This document shows positions 10,873 through 24,393 of a stretch of DNA of 64,000 nucleotides, one piece after another (positions within the stretch are counted from its first letter, which is position 1; every line of letters starts with the position of its first letter). A program made the translations under genes and the position numbers. The notes beneath the pieces are model-generated. The model worked only from the letters and a program-made list of their open reading frames with translations, made no database searches and was not told the origin of the DNA. This DNA is from Bolinopsis microptera (Eukaryota; Ctenophora; Tentaculata; Lobata; Bolinopsidae). The stretch lies in the NCBI RefSeq assembly GCF_026151205.1, contig NC_087081.1:3291246-3355245 (forward strand), read 5' to 3'.

Positions 10873-12542
10873 CTCAACGAGGGAGTTTCTGATTCTGCTC
10901 CTTTATAAAGACACCCAGCAACCCTTTACCCATTGACAATTATTCAAACTATGACGGTTCACGAAAAGATCAGAATTTATTGGGACCAGGATTACTTTTT
11001 AAACTTTTAAATTGCTATCCAGCAATACATCCGTTTAACTATTTTTAATTACTACCGTAAAATGTTCAGAACATTTTGCGCTACAGTTTATATTGTAAAG
11101 GTTCCGTTGGAATGATTGGTTTATGACTATGTTGGGTAGCGAATGTTATAGTACTTATAGTGATAGTGAAATTACCAATTGAAGTGAATTGTGAAATACC
11201 TATTTGTTCTCAATATTGATATTATGATATAATATGCTTGCGGAGGAGAAACGCTTGCGGAGGAGAAACACATGCAGCATGTTAACATCGTGTTTACAAG
11301 ATTACATTTTACATGATCACACTGGGCTCCTAAGCAAAAGAAATTATGAGCAAAAAATGTATTTTACTTCAATTTTTTATTAAATGAATTTAATTAAACA
11401 TAGTGTTTGTGTTGTCCAATCGAATAATTTGTTCGAAGATCTGATGCGTATGAAGGTTCAACCGATAAATAGGTCAGGAAACAGCATGATGTCATTAACT
11501 CCGGATATGATATTGATAGAACACAAGAAAAATTAGACGCCATAGAATTAGTAAGATCGCACACCACTCGCATGTATACCATTTGTGCACTGCTCAGCTA
11601 AGATTATTAAATTCTCCAACACTTCCCACACTGTCTAGGTTACTAGGTTACCATATGTTACTAGGTTACTACTAGGTACAATAGGTTACTACTACGACAC
11701 AGTTTCTAGGTTACTACACAAAGAGCCTTTATAATATCCGTATAATTATCCTCCTTGTAATCACTGGAACTACGTCAAGCTACAGTGTGTGATATGACAG
11801 GATCCCACCGCCAATAAATCATTGTAATTACACAAGGCAGTGCTTGTGTACAGCTGACAGACTTTTCTTTGTGTTATGACCCATGATCTTGTGGCAGGGT
11901 CTGTGCTACCAGGATAGTATTAATTGACATGGCTTTGTTGAAATGTTGGCCTAGACTTTGGTTTACCTGGCATTGCAAGTGTATTGCATCGTGATTTTGC
12001 GTTTAGACAACAAAGCACGAGGAGTCTTGTTAGTGAGTAATTATACCGTATCTCGTTTGTGGCGTACACTTCTCCCAAAAACAGTGAACTTTTTGAGACC
12101 AATCACTCACTGTAAATGGCGATTAAACATTGAAGTACTCATTACAGCATATCCTATGCATAATATGTTCGAGATAAGTGACAGTATGTTCAAACTTTTA
12201 AAGATATTGCACTAGTGACGGTATAAATACAAGTATGACGATCATTTATCAATTACGGTTGCTGATTCGCACGATTTCCACAATTTCCGCTTGCAATATC
12301 TAATGTATAATTGAGATTGTTAGTAAATCGTTCCTCTGCTTTAAGTATTTACTTTTTTAGTCGAATTTCGCCCTATTTTCACATTAATTGTATTATTTTT
12401 TTTCATTATTGTTATCCTTTTTCGTCAATTAATCATAATTGAATCATAAGTTAATTAGTATAGGTATCGGAGACTCCAGTTTTTGAAATGAAGAGCAGTT
12501 CGCGGTTTTGTGGATCAATTCTATCTCCCTTCAGACAAGTAA
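10873..12542. other. Non-genic stretch after the Ig-domain gene
   Basis: No gene recognised. A TAGGTTAC-type irregular repeat lies at about 11,635-11,717. Nearby ORFs overlap on both strands and look random. Confidence 0.5.
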
Positions 12543-12690
12543 GTGAGGTTTAAGTGAGGTTTAAGTGTGGTCTAACTGTGGTGTAAGTGTGGTGTAAGTG
12601 TGGTGTAAGTGTGGTGTAAGTGTGGTGTAAGTGTGGTGTAAGTGTGGTGGAAGTGTGGTGTAAGTTTGGTGTAAGTGTGTTGTAAGTAAT
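12543..12690. repeat. Minisatellite, 11 bp unit TAAGTGTGGTG
   Basis: About twelve tandem copies. They end exactly where the TIR element at 12,692 begins. The minus-strand ORF rich in TYTTL repeats is a by-product of this array. Confidence 0.95.
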
Positions 12691-12691
12691 A

Positions 12692-13197
12692 CCTTACAAG
12701 ACATATTTATAAAGTACGAAATGTGGCGGTTTTCCGAAAATTTCGCCATATTTTCGGACCGCCAAAATTTCGGTCGTCGTAATAGAATCCGTCGCATTAT
12801 CTTTTAGCTTATTTCAATGACTGTGCCTTCACTGCTTTATTTTGTTTCTAAAAAGTAATATCAAGTAAAATAAATAAATAAATTCTGGCATCTTGGGACA
12901 AATTATCACCACACCAATGACGAATTGAATGTCAAGCAATACAGTTTAAATTTGCATTAAAATACATGTATGTGCTAACATGAAAGTCTTACAGTCTTAA
13001 TACAGACTAAGTTTGAACATGATTTTACCGAATTTCAGAAATTTCCTTACTGCTTACTGTCACAAAAAATGATGAAAAATACCCTTATTTTCTGTGACGT
13101 CCGAAATTTGACGGTTTTTGTTCAATTTCGCCATATTTTCGGACCGCCAAAATTTCGGTCGTCGCAAATTAAGCCGCCATAAATGTGTCTTGTAAGG
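12692..13197 (+). mobile_element. TA-flanked TIR element, short internally deleted copy
   Basis: Begins CCTTACAAGACATATTT and ends with the inverted form AAATGTGTCTTGTAAGG, each flanked by TA as in Tc1/mariner-type insertions. Both ends also carry a direct repeat, TTTCGCCATATTTTCGGACC followed by GCCAAAATTTCGG. It is the short relative of the longer, oppositely oriented element at 30,561-32,007. No coding capacity. Confidence 0.85.
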
Positions 13198-13199
13198 TA

Positions 13200-14106
13200 G
13201 TTGTATAATGTATAACATGTATCTCTCTATTTTATAATAATATTTAGTACATGTATATCTTCTATTTATTGGATTCGGACAATTTCTCTTTACTTTATAT
13301 ATGCCGAAATGTCTATAAAAGTATAAACGGTCACTTATCTGTGCGTATTTCTGCATTATCCCATTATACAGGATCCTCTTTCTCAATTAAAGATTTCGTA
13401 TTTGAATACATGGTTTGTCGCACATGGTTGCACAATTTTCTGCTACAATTTTCTGCTACAATTTCTGCTACAATTTTATCAGATGCTTGAATGAAACATG
13501 TACATGAGTCATGGCGTCAAACGTTAGATTCAGCTCTGATTGTTCTTAAAAAACACAATTAATTGACCGTTTATAATTACTGAAGGACACGTCGTAACAT
13601 GTGATGTTGCTAGGTAACACGAGATGTTACTAGGTAACTCGTCACGTCGCGTCGTCCAACTGTCCAATTGCGATAGGATGACGACAAAGAGACGCACACG
13701 TAGTGATTTGTTATAAAGCTATAACCATGCGTTCCTAATGCACACTCCTGATCGTTTAAATACGTACTCACTTTCTCAATTTTTGTGTATGGTGGATTAT
13801 CAGTCTACTGTAATCACCCTCACGTTACTAGTTTTGTTGTTGCACGTCTGTAGGCTTGTCTGATGCATAATCCAAGAGTTTAACCTTTTGCAATGACCAA
13901 ACATCCCCTAAGACCTAACGAGAAAATTGACCTTCTTCCTGATCAGTGGCGTAACGTTGCCTGTTGTTCCTGATCAAAGTAGTTTTCAGGGAAGCTTCTC
14001 CACCCTTATATTATCTTATGTGATTTGGGAAGAGCTTCCGAAATAAATTCAATCACTGGAGATTTCAACTGCCATATTGACCCTGGAAGATTTTTACGTT
14101 ACGCAA
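13200..14106. other. Non-genic stretch
   Basis: No gene seen. Two GTTRCTAGGTAAC palindromic motifs near 13,604-13,640 resemble RFX X-box half sites, but there is no adjacent gene to support a regulatory role. Confidence 0.4.
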
Positions 14107-14352
14107 ATGCCGGAGTGATCTTAAAAATATCAAAAGCGGGATTAGTTCATATTTCCATAAATATCGATTGAAGCGGATATATTGGTTCAAAGAACTTTAA
14201 AACATACTCAGGTCGGAGCAGATCGTTATTCGTTAGGAAAATGATTAAAACATAAACAAAGTGGCAAGAAAAATTACTTTAAATACACACCATATTAATT
14301 GAATTAGATTTAATTGTGTTTTTGACCCTCTCTAGTCTCTCATCAAATGTGA

Positions 14353-14591
14353 TTTACCTGGGGACCCCAGGCTATTATGTTCATAAACAAAGAGAATAGA
14401 GATTCGGCGGAATAGAGATTCGGCGGAATAGAGATTCGTCGGAATGACAGACTGAGCGCCGCCCAGTAAATATAATATCAATGGATATACAATATAGTCA
14501 TAGAGAATCGGCGGAAAAGAGATTCGACGGAATAGAGATTCGGCGGAATAGAGATTCGTCGGAATGACAGACTGAGCGCCGCCCAGTAAAT
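14353..14591 (+). repeat. 16 bp repeat module ATAGAGATTCGGCGGA (copy A)
   Basis: GGGGACCCC, then two runs of a 16 bp unit, each ended by GAGCGCCGCCCAGTAAAT. The matching module in copy B lies at 16,450-16,661. Confidence 0.85.
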
Positions 14592-15196
14592 GTGATCAGT
14601 TCAGGAAGTTTTGTAGTGGTCGATGGTACTTTCACAAGTCTTAAGTTTGGTTACTTAACCGGTTCTCTCGCAGTGTAATTGACGTTAGGTTTTTTCACCC
14701 AACATCTTCATAACTATTTTCCTGTATGCAGATAACTATCTCGTTACTTCTTTCATCTTTTGCCACACTTATCACCGCTTTGTCTTTAGCTCCACATCAT
14801 CTATTGCAACACTTACCGCCGCCTTGTCTTAAGCATCTCCAATATAATAATTGGCATGGCTGATTAGCTCTTAGCTTGATCAGACATAACAGCAACCTGG
14901 TAGTTTTTAAAGTTGATGATTAATCACTCTACACTCGACTATCACGTGAATTTTTTAACACGTCCTCTAAGTGGCTCTGAATGTCTATTCGAAACCCTAA
15001 TCTGATCCCAAACCTAACCCTAAGTCTAACCCAATCCCTAACTGAAGCATATGCTGAAACCATAATCCAGTTTTTCGCTGATATCTTGCTAGGGGAGCAT
15101 TTTAACCCCTTAGTCATGTGGGGTGATTCGGAATCAGCGTTCGAAAATACATCTACTTAAGTAGATTTCAACTGCCAGGGGCCCTTTTAGAGTATA

Positions 15197-15241
15197 AATA
15201 TAATCGGCTATAAAAACTTCCATTTTTATAACCGATTATAC
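15197..15241. repeat. Hairpin TAATCGGCTATAAAAA (copy A)
   Basis: Arms TAATCGGCTATAAAAA and TTTTTATAACCGATTA with a short loop. A diverged copy lies at about 17,285-17,326. Confidence 0.75.
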
Positions 15242-18032
15242 TGCTTTGAAATGGTTATTTTTAGTTTCTTAGATAGTTAGATAACTTATCTGCTCGAACG
15301 ATGATTTATTGTCGCTAGTTTTTGTTTGCAAAACATCCATATCCCCGTTGTATTTCTCTCGAATTTCAGCTTCTTCTGATAAATGTTGCGAACTGATTCA
15401 CAATTCACGTTGTTTATATGTTATTTATATTGATTGAATGCATAGTAAGTAATGAATAAATATGACTAATTGTACAAATCATGGGATCAGACTATTTTAA
15501 TATTTTATCCTGATATTATGTAGACAGCTCAAACTCTGAATAAAGATCACGTTGATTATAAGCAGTGTCTCATTTCTCAACGACGAGCACAAATAGACAT
15601 AACAAAACTGCAATTTCAATGTAAATGTACCGAATTCCTGTTGGAATAACGGATATCTGACCCAATTCAAGTTGAACATTATAATTAAGAAGGTTGAATT
15701 CTGGAGCCATAGTGTTCAACATGATGCACTGATCGCTGATGGAGATGGTTACATTCTCGATTAAAGCCATGACCACAAGATCAGTCCAGAGTATCCGATT
15801 AATTATCTATAATTCCTTCTGGAGATTAGACATGGCTCTAAATATATAACTACTATATAAGAGTAGAAGTGCAATTAATGAATCAAAAGATCCACATGTT
15901 TCATTATAGTTGATGTTAGTCTGCTCATATATTATCTGTAATATGTCAGATATAATCGGACTGTTCCTTAGGAACAGTCTGATTATAAGCTTGGCTTATT
16001 AAAAGCTTGGCTTATTTTGTCCTTGGTCACGCCTTATCTGTGTTTTTACAGCTTGGGAACCGTTTATTTTTTCAAAATTTTAACATTCGACATAAGCTAA
16101 AATAAAAACAATCATGAATTATGTCCATCCAAGTACATAAGCAGCTTATAATAGAATCACACTATCTCTTTAAAATTTTTGCGAATGACTTCAACCCGTC
16201 AATAGATAGAGTGATCTTAAAAATATCAAAAGCGGGATTAGTTCATATTTCCATAAATATCGATTGAAGCGGATATATTGGTCCGAAGAACTTGAAAACA
16301 TACTCAGGTCGGAGCAGATCGTTATTCGTTAGGAAAATGATTAAAACATAAACAAAGTGGCAAGGAAAATTACTTTAAATACACACCATATTAATTGAAT
16401 TAGATTTAATTGTGTTTTTGACCCTCTCTAGTCTCTCATCAAATGTGATTTACCTAGGGCTATTATGTTCATAAACAAAGAGAATAGAGATTCGGTGGAA
16501 TAGAGATTCGGCGGAATAGAGATTCGTCGGAATGACAGACTGAGCGCCGCCCAGTAAATATCAATGGATATAGAGAATCGGCGGAATAGAGATTCGACGG
16601 AATAGAGATTCGGCAGAATATAGATTCGTCGGAATGACAGACTGAGCGCCGCCCAGTAAATGTGATCAGTTCAGGAAGTTTTGTAATGGTCGATGGTACT
16701 TTCACAAGTCTTAAGTTTGGTCCAGTTACAACTTAACCGGTTCTCTCGCAGTGTAATTGACGTTAGGTTTTTTCACCCAACATCTTCATAACTATTTTCC
16801 TGTATGCAGATAACTATCTCGTTACTTCTTTCATCTTTTGCCACACTTATCACCGCTTTGTCTTTAGCTCCACATCATCTATTGCAACACTTACCGCCGC
16901 CTTGTCTTAAGCATCTCCAATATAATAATTGGCATGGCTGATTAGCTCGTAGCTTGATCAGACATAACAGCAACCTGGTAGTTTTTAAAGTTGATGATTA
17001 ATCACTCTACACTCGACTGTCACGTGAATTTTTTAACACGTCCTCTAGGTGGCTCTGAATATCTATTCGAAACCCTAACCCTCTAATTTGATCCCAACCC
17101 TAACCCTAAGTCTAACCCAATCCCTAACTGAAGCATATGCTGAAACCCTAACCCAGTTTTTCGCTGATATCTTGCTAGGGGAGCATTTTAACCCTAAGTC
17201 ATTAGTCATGTGGGGTGATTCGGAATCAGCGTTCGAAAATACATCTACTCAAGTAGATTTCAACTGCCAGGGGCCCTTTAAGAGTATAATCGACTATAAA
17301 AACTTCCGTTTTTATAGCCGATTATTCTGCTTTGAAATGGTTATTTTTTAGTTTCTTAGATAGTTAGATAACTTATCTGCTCGAACGATGATTTATTGTC
17401 GCTAGTTTCTGTTTGCAAAACATCCATATCCCCGTTGTATTTCTCTCGAATTTCAGCTTCTTCTGATAAATGTTGCGAACTCATTCACAATTCACGTTGT
17501 TTATATGTTATTTATATATTAATTGAATGCATAGTAAGTAATGAATAAATATGACTAATTGTACAAATAATGGGATCAGACTATTTTAATATTTTATCGT
17601 GATATTATGTAGACAGCTCAAACTCTGAATAAAGATCACATTGATTATAAGCAGTTTCTCAACGACGAGCACAAATAGACATACCAAAACTGCAATTTCA
17701 ATGTAAATGTGCCAAATTCCTGTTGGAATAACGGATATCCGACCCAATTCAAGTTGAACATTATAATTAAGAAGGTTGAACTTTGGAGCCATAGTGTTCA
17801 ACATGATGCACTGATCGCTGATGGAAATGGTTACATTCTTGATTAAAACCATGACCACAAGATCAGTCCAGAGTATCCGATTAATTATCTATAATTTCTT
17901 CTGGAGATTAGACATGGCTCTAATTATATATAACTACTATATAAGAGTAGAAGTGCAATTAATGAATTAAAAGATCCACATGTCTCATTATAGTTGATGT
18001 TAGTCTGTTCATATCTGTAATATAATGTCAGA

Positions 18033-18069
18033 TATAATCGGACTGTTCCTTAGGAACAGTCCGATTATA
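18033..18069. repeat. Perfect hairpin, 17 bp arms, 3 nt loop
   Basis: TATAATCGGACTGTTCC, loop TTA, then the exact reverse complement. The copy A version at about 15,953-15,989 has one mismatch. Confidence 0.9.
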
Positions 18070-18285
18070 AGCTTGGCTTATTATAAGCTTGGCTTATTTT
18101 GTCCTTGGTCACGCCTTATCTGTGCTTTTACAGCTTGGGAACCGTTTATTTTTTCAAAATTTTAACATTCGACATAAGCTAAAATAAAAACAATCATGAA
18201 TTATGTCCATCCAAGTACATAAGCAGCTTATAATAGAATCACACTATCTCTTTAAAATTTTTGCGAATGACTTCAACCGATAGTT

Positions 18286-19395
18286 GAGATTTGGTGAATA
18301 TGAACCATGCCTTAACTGGCACTTCACTGCTCAAAGTGCTCATATAGTTTTGACCGATCATAATTACTTAATTACTCTTAATTTGACCGCTTTCAATCAG
18401 GACTTACTTGATTCTGAATGCTTTTAATTTATAGCCACACATCAAGACAATGAACATGGGAACAATTTCAATTCTAAAAGGATACTAAATGCAACTATGT
18501 GATACTACAATAATTTAATTAGTTCGATTTCAATCTCCTGGTGGAATGCTCTATCACAATGATTTTAGGTTTATTGTATTGATTACTCTAGCGGGGATGA
18601 TTCTGTTTAACCTGTACACTTTGTAGCTCTGTTTAATCGCAGTTTTATTGAGATTAAACCACAAACATTTGAATCAAGCCTGATCGGCCTTTATTCTTTA
18701 ATCAAAAACAAATTAATTTTGATGATATTGAATTCTTTAAACTCTTCACTCTGTCGAGATCTGGTGAGTTGCCCTTATTTGGACCATGTTCCTTTCTTTA
18801 CCAAGGTTCTACCCCTAAGTTCCATGAGCCGTGTAATTGAACTGCTTGGTCCGTCCCAAAATTTAATAAATTATCTTGTTCGACCTAGTAAAATGCGTTA
18901 TTCTGCTTTTATACTTATTATGGGTAAATCTTGAATACATTTGACATGATGCTTTAAAATTTGAAAGCTTTAAAAATAATAACCATTTTGCCCTTGTGTA
19001 AAGCACAGCAACCGATTAGTTTCAAAACTTATCAATCTAGTTCGACCAACGAATATACTAAACTACTGGGAATCGACAAAATGCGAATATATATATGATA
19101 TACATTTTGCTGGAACCATTTAACCATCTGTTTAAGGTCGCAGAGTTGTTTAATGGTTTGACTTAGTGCCGAAAGTGATTTAGCGAACTTCAAATTTGAT
19201 CTCATTTGATGGGAAATCATGGATATGTCTTAAGTGGTGCATTCAAGTATCTTTAAATTCGCTGTCTGGTTGCATTTTCATATGACAGTTGTGCAGGGCA
19301 CGCAAAACTGCAACTTTAGATATGTTTGAGCTTGATTTAAATTCAACATAAGTTTATTTTTAATTATGGTTAATGAAAGTTTTACTACACTCTAG
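18286..19395. other. Non-genic stretch
   Basis: No gene supported. The 71-codon ORF at 18,719-18,934 has no family resemblance and no splice context. Confidence 0.4.
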
Positions 19396-19476
19396 GGAGG
19401 AAAGAAGACCATGGGACTTAGCCTAAAGAATGGAAACTCACCCGCACAGTTCACAGAACACTCGCAATTAAATCAG
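19396..19476 (+). other. Possible unassigned exon
   Basis: A 27-codon open block between an acceptor-like CACTCTAG and a donor-like CAG|GTCAGT. A second such block at 19,563-19,613 does not continue it in phase. No family was recognised; it may be a pseudogene or chance. Confidence 0.2.
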
Positions 19477-19859
19477 GTCAGTTTAAAAAATATTTGAATT
19501 TTACTATGGTCTACCACGACGGGAGATAACTACAACTAAAAATATTTTTGTTGTTGTTCAGGCATGATGGGCAGTTTGCAAGAAGCCCGACCCAGTCCGC
19601 CGACTGGTTGAGAGGTAAACTTCAACCATGTCTGTTCCAGCCATGACCAATCACCATCCAGAATCATGAGTGTAAATTTTTCAAAAGAATTGTCCACTCC
19701 CCACTGCAGTTGTATTTGGGCTTTGAGAACAACATTTTATTTCCGGTTTACTGTGTATAGACCTGAATCACAATATCAAATGGTCCTGTGTTGCATTTAC
19801 AGTTCAATAAAACAATGCCGCACCATGGGCGATCGGAAAATCAAAATGTACCAGTGAGA

Positions 19860-20718
19860 GATTTCAATAACGCAAATATGTTTTTAAACGTTCCAGTGAT
19901 TACCCAAATAAAGTGTGACATCGGCCAATCAATTGGGCTTATCGCTGTCAAAGTGTAACAGCGTAAGTGTAACAAATCAAAGAAATTTGAACAACACGCC
20001 GTCGTCCGGTCGTCCTATGATCGTTACAAAAAGTCATAAAATGGAAAGCAGAAATTATGTGGATGAACGGTGCAATGGAAGAAATTCAATCATACAATAA
20101 GATATCACAATAGATTTATGTAAAGCGACGGTTACTTGATATACGCTGGGGTTTCTTGTGTGTTTTTAATCATTTGTTCGTTGCATTGAGATCTTTTGTG
20201 GTTTGATCACGCTTTACGATGTTGTACGCATTACTTCGAATATTTAAATCCTTGAAAATTTAAAAGTTTGTGATAACCATGGATATCTAAATTACAAATT
20301 TGTATAAGATTTGAAACTACCAGTACCTATAAAGATTAATTTACGCCCAGGAAACCTTATAGTTTATCGGCTGGGGCCCATCTCCAAAAGTAAAATAAAT
20401 AGAATCGTCCGGTTTTTTTGACAAATGTTCGCCTTGTAAAAATAACGTTTCCTCCCCAGGAGGAAAATTAGGGACTTCGTAGATTTTGAGTTATCCCAAA
20501 AAGTCTTATTTTGGGTCTAATAAAAGTTCGCAGCTTTAACTTTGCAGATTCTTGTCCTCTGATTGGCTGAATTGTGTCACGTGAAGCTGGAATGCGTCAC
20601 GCGTGCAATAAACTTAAGCGCGGGCGCGATCACCTCTAGTAACACGTCTAGCCAGTAAGGTTTGCTGGGTGATCAAAAAGATACAAATATTAAGCGCAAA
20701 TTCCAAATCGATTGTAAA
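19860..20718. other. Non-genic stretch
   Basis: No coding block recognised. A small GC-richer patch at 20,545-20,660 contains GATTGGCT and GTCACGTG motifs, but no transcript start can be claimed. Confidence 0.4.
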
Positions 20719-20783
20719 ACTATAATACAGTTTAGCCTAAACTATAATACAGTTTAGCCTAAACTATAATATAGTTTAGCCTG
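20719..20783. repeat. Triplicated 22 bp unit
   Basis: Three head-to-tail copies of ACTATAATACAGTTTAGCCT plus AA. Each unit is partly self-complementary (AAACT and AGTTT). Confidence 0.9.
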
Positions 20784-21044
20784 ATCTTTGGAATTAAAAC
20801 AGTATTACTATTAGCCAAATACCAAATAAACTTTTAAAATTATTAATTGCTAATTTAATTAACACCCTTATACCAACTTTATGTTTTATCTGGAAGTGGA
20901 TAGGAACATCATTTATAAGTTCATTTTTTTAATGCTGAGTGTTCGAAATATCACGTTGATAGAACAAAGGGAAACTGCTTTTTTAGTTAAATGTAGAAGA
21001 TCAGCGTTTCAATATACCTCAGTTTCAATGTAACTTAGACACCT

Positions 21045-21174
21045 GATAATGATTCAAAGGATAATATCCGGTAGTAGAGACAAGTGGAACTATTGTTTAG
21101 GAGCAAACGCAGCTGTAGGTTTCACTTGTCCTACCTAGTCTCTACTACCGGATATTATCCTTTGAATCATTATC
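21045..21174. repeat. Perfect 37 bp inverted repeat with 56 nt loop
   Basis: Arms 21,045-21,081 and 21,138-21,174 are exact reverse complements (GATAATGATTCAAAGGATAA and onward). This may be a fold-back or MITE remnant; the shape could also fold as an RNA hairpin. Confidence 0.9.
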
Positions 21175-21727
21175 TTATCAAGAGACTGATAAATAGCGAA
21201 CATCTCCAGGATCTCATTAGACAACTGACTACACAAATGTAGTTTATCGCTTTTCAAGCTGCAACAATTAAGAATCTTTAACTTTCTTGAAAATTACTGG
21301 GAGGAAGAGTAGGTATACCACTCAATATACTGTTTAGAATGGTTCAGTCAACAATAGTCTATATAGTTTCATACTCTGCCAGTAGAGCATCAAATGAATC
21401 TATTCATTCATAAGTGTTATTCGTACCGTTTAATGTTTTAATGACACAATTTATAAACGTATAAAATTGTATCAACTTAAGACTATACGCCCTGCTTGAT
21501 ATATTGGCGTCGCAATCCTATTAGCATTGTCTTTTGATTTGAATATTGCCCATTTTTTGCCATGAACCAATTAACTGAAAGTGACTGTTTTGTCTTATTG
21601 TGAAAGACCGCCATTCTTCAAGTCTCAATACTGCTATTTTATCAATAAGTCAATAGATGACTATAATATGTTCAAGATGCTGCCGTAAAACTTTTCTGTA
21701 CCTGGCCTTTTTCCCTAAACCTTTCGT

Positions 21728-22915
21728 TACTTACATTAATTTTGTGGATTTCAAGGCAGCGTTCGATTCTATCAGAAGGGACTTTATTTGGTGCAGTATG
21801 AGACACTATGGGCTGCCTGAAAAATATGTCAGAATATTTCAGTCATTTTTTGGGGGTACCATGAGTGCCGTGAGGGTTAATGGGGAGCTGACAGACTGAT
21901 TTGATGTTAACTCAGGCACAGGTCAGGGTGACATTCAAGCACCTCCTGTCTTTAATTTCTGCCTAAACTTTTCTGCATTTCTGGCTGAGACCAACAAGAT
22001 CATCAGTCAAGGCGCAGTGCTGCAGAAAGAGATGAAGACGGTCGAGGAAAAGATCATTCTGGACACCGATTATGCTGATGACATGGCTATTATGGACAAC
22101 TCAGGGGAAGGCCTACAGGAATCAACTGATCTATTAGTTCATTACAGCTCCTACGCTGGGCTCAGAATAAATGCAAAGAAGACCCAATGCATGGCTGTAA
22201 GCAAGTGCGCCTCCCAGCGACCTTTCATCAAGGATGATTGTATTGAGCTGTCGGTTGAGGGTGAACCCGTCGAGCAGGTTAGCAACTTTGTCTACCTGGG
22301 TGCAACTATTAGTGGGGATGGGACAATCAACAGAGACCTGGATGTCCGTATCCAGAAGGCTAATGGCGCCTTTCATCAGCTCTGGAACATTTGGAATAGC
22401 AGAACTATAAAGACTCCAACCAAGATCAGGATCTATAGTGCTGCTGTCCTCACCATCTTGTTGTATGGAGCTGAAGTCTGGAACACCACCAAAAAGCAGA
22501 TGAAACGTTTCGAGGTTTTCCATCAAACCTCCTTGAGAAGGATCCTTAGGATTAAATGGTTCTTTCATGTAACCAACGACGAAGTTCTTAGGAGGGCTGG
22601 CATCAAGTCAGTTGAGACTTTCATCAGTGCTGCCAGGCTACGTTGGTATGGACATGTAGTTAGAATGCCAGACTCTAGACTACCGAGGTTTCTGTTGAAC
22701 TGGAAGCCAAACTATGGAAAGAGGTCAAGGGGCAGACCCCGTAAGAACTGGAAGTCCTGCGTACTCGAAGATGCTGCTAAGTTTACAGGTGTTGAAAACA
22801 TCGACAACGACAGAAGCTTTGGCTACCAACCGAGTACAGTGGAGACATATGTTACGCCGCAAACGCGATGTGTGTGATGCAGGCCACTCCAACGACTAGG
22901 AGGAGACCTTACCAT
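21728..22915 (+). pseudogene. 5'-truncated LINE, second copy of the RTE-like family
   Basis: Homology to the 4.8-7.4 kb element begins at the VDFKAAFDSI motif of the reverse transcriptase. The conserved Trp codon before FDVNSGTG is TGA (21,897-21,899). The frame resumes with DTDYADDM near 22,060. A +1 frameshift near 22,808 moves the C-terminus (CDAGHSND) into another frame. It ends with the same GACTAGGAGGAGACCTT terminus. It is inactive. Confidence 0.85.
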
Positions 22916-23050
22916 GTAACATGTGTATGTATGTTTCGTTACTTTGCTCGTTTCGTGCGATAAAAGTGATTTATCATAGCTCACTGTTCATGTCGCATTT
23001 TGTGGCGATTTGAGTACATATTCCATCACAATACGACAATTATAATACCT

Positions 23051-23223
23051 ACGTGTACAATATTGGGGTATATATGAGACCCTTAACTGCAGGCTATGTG
23101 ACAGGGTATACGTGTACAATATTGGAGTATATGAGACCCTTAACGGCAGGCTATGTGACAGGGTATATGTGTACAATATTGGGGTATATGAGACCCTTAA
23201 CGGCAGGCTATGTGACAGGGTAT
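23051..23223. repeat. 57 bp unit repeated three times
   Basis: Units start with ACGTGTACAATATTGG and end with GGCTATGTGACAGGGTA. The first copy has 2 extra bases. Non-coding. Confidence 0.95.
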
Positions 23224-23229
23224 GTATAG

Positions 23230-24390
23230 ACACTGCTGGGGATTGATCATGTAAACCAATCTATAGGATTAGGACTATACCAGTATTCCGAGTTTTTTCT
23301 ATACCACTTTTTGTTTCCCCGGTATAAAGACGTTTGACTGCAATTGTTTCATCATTTCCCTTTATTTCGTGTTGTTTATCACAACCTTGATCTGGTCATT
23401 TTGGTCCGATGAGACTCGGTCAGGCTCGATATAACTATATGATATTATAAAGGAGTACCTTATTACTTATATATAACTATATAAGTAATAAAACAAATTT
23501 GACAGTTGACGCTTGGAGATCCCTGTGGTACACAGTGGTATAATGGTAGGATCCCAACCCTTACATATAAGCATATATTATAATTAGTATCCCATAGTTA
23601 GTGTTATAACTTTATAAGGCTTGTGATATCTACACAAAAGGTTCCACTATAATTACCATTGCTATTAGTGTCATCAACTATACGATATAATGATGAGCTG
23701 ATAATCCGTGGATCGTCACATTGCCTCCTCTTCATATTTGTGTAGTCTTTATTAATATTATATAAGAGCACATATTGTATAAAGATATCACGAATTGTAG
23801 TATATAATAGTTGTTGTTGAACTTTGAACTACGTAGGGTGCACGATGTGTTATGGCAAAGCAGATTGTTTTTATAACTGACTCAGAAAATTAGTTGGACA
23901 ATTTTCTTAACTAACGACCAATTATTCCATGTTTATGATCATGCCACAGAAGATAATTAAATATCCTATCTTACACACATGAAATTTTCTTGATTAAAAT
24001 TTAGATCATGGCTAGTTACAAAAAAAATTTAGAATGGTTAGTTTGATACTATTGCAAATTTCCATCGACACAATTCCAAGATTTCTTTGAATTCATTTTA
24101 TGCCTGATTTACATCATTGTTTCTGTTTTAGATTTTTGGCAATTAGTATTAGTCATCAATCGGTGACATACACTAACTTAAACGGTTAAATTACTATTAG
24201 TCATAGTCATAAATTTGTCAATCCATAGTTTAATAATAGGTCTTTTTACTACTGTCTTTTCAATTTTCATTGATGCTGACCAACAAAATCAGTTATACAA
24301 TGTTGACTGTAGTTTGGGAACGGACGGTTAAGCAATTAAATTTGACGCTTTCAACGTTCCAGTATTCTGTTTTCCTGTAATCAGCTTGCC
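23230..24390. other. Non-genic stretch upstream of the K+ channel gene
   Basis: No exon recognised. It may hold the promoter or 5' UTR of the K+ channel gene, but no core motif can be assigned. Confidence 0.4.
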
Positions 24391-24393
24391 GTG

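Larger units (their letters stand above)
14107..18285. repeat. 2.1 kb tandem segmental duplication
   Basis: Copy A (about 14,107-16,200) and copy B (about 16,208-18,285) start with the same GAGTGATCTTAAAAATATC block. They follow each other in order through the GATTCGGCGGA module, the CCCTAA tracts, two hairpins and the TTTGCGAATGACTTCAACC end. Small indels and substitutions distinguish them. The copies hold no credible gene; matching ORFs at 15,570-15,776 and 17,586-17,858 mirror each other only because of the duplication. Confidence 0.9.

Noticed and set aside
13604-13640. GTTRCTAGGTAAC motifs as RFX-bound promoter
   Set aside because: No adjacent gene or transcript start is visible, and similar GGTTAC phrases occur in an irregular repeat at 11,640.
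18719-18934. 71-codon ORF as a small gene
   Set aside because: No start context, family similarity or splice signals; length is within chance expectation for this AT-rich DNA.
23051-23223. Three regularly spaced repeats as a CRISPR-like array
   Set aside because: Direct tandem duplication without spacers, in animal DNA.
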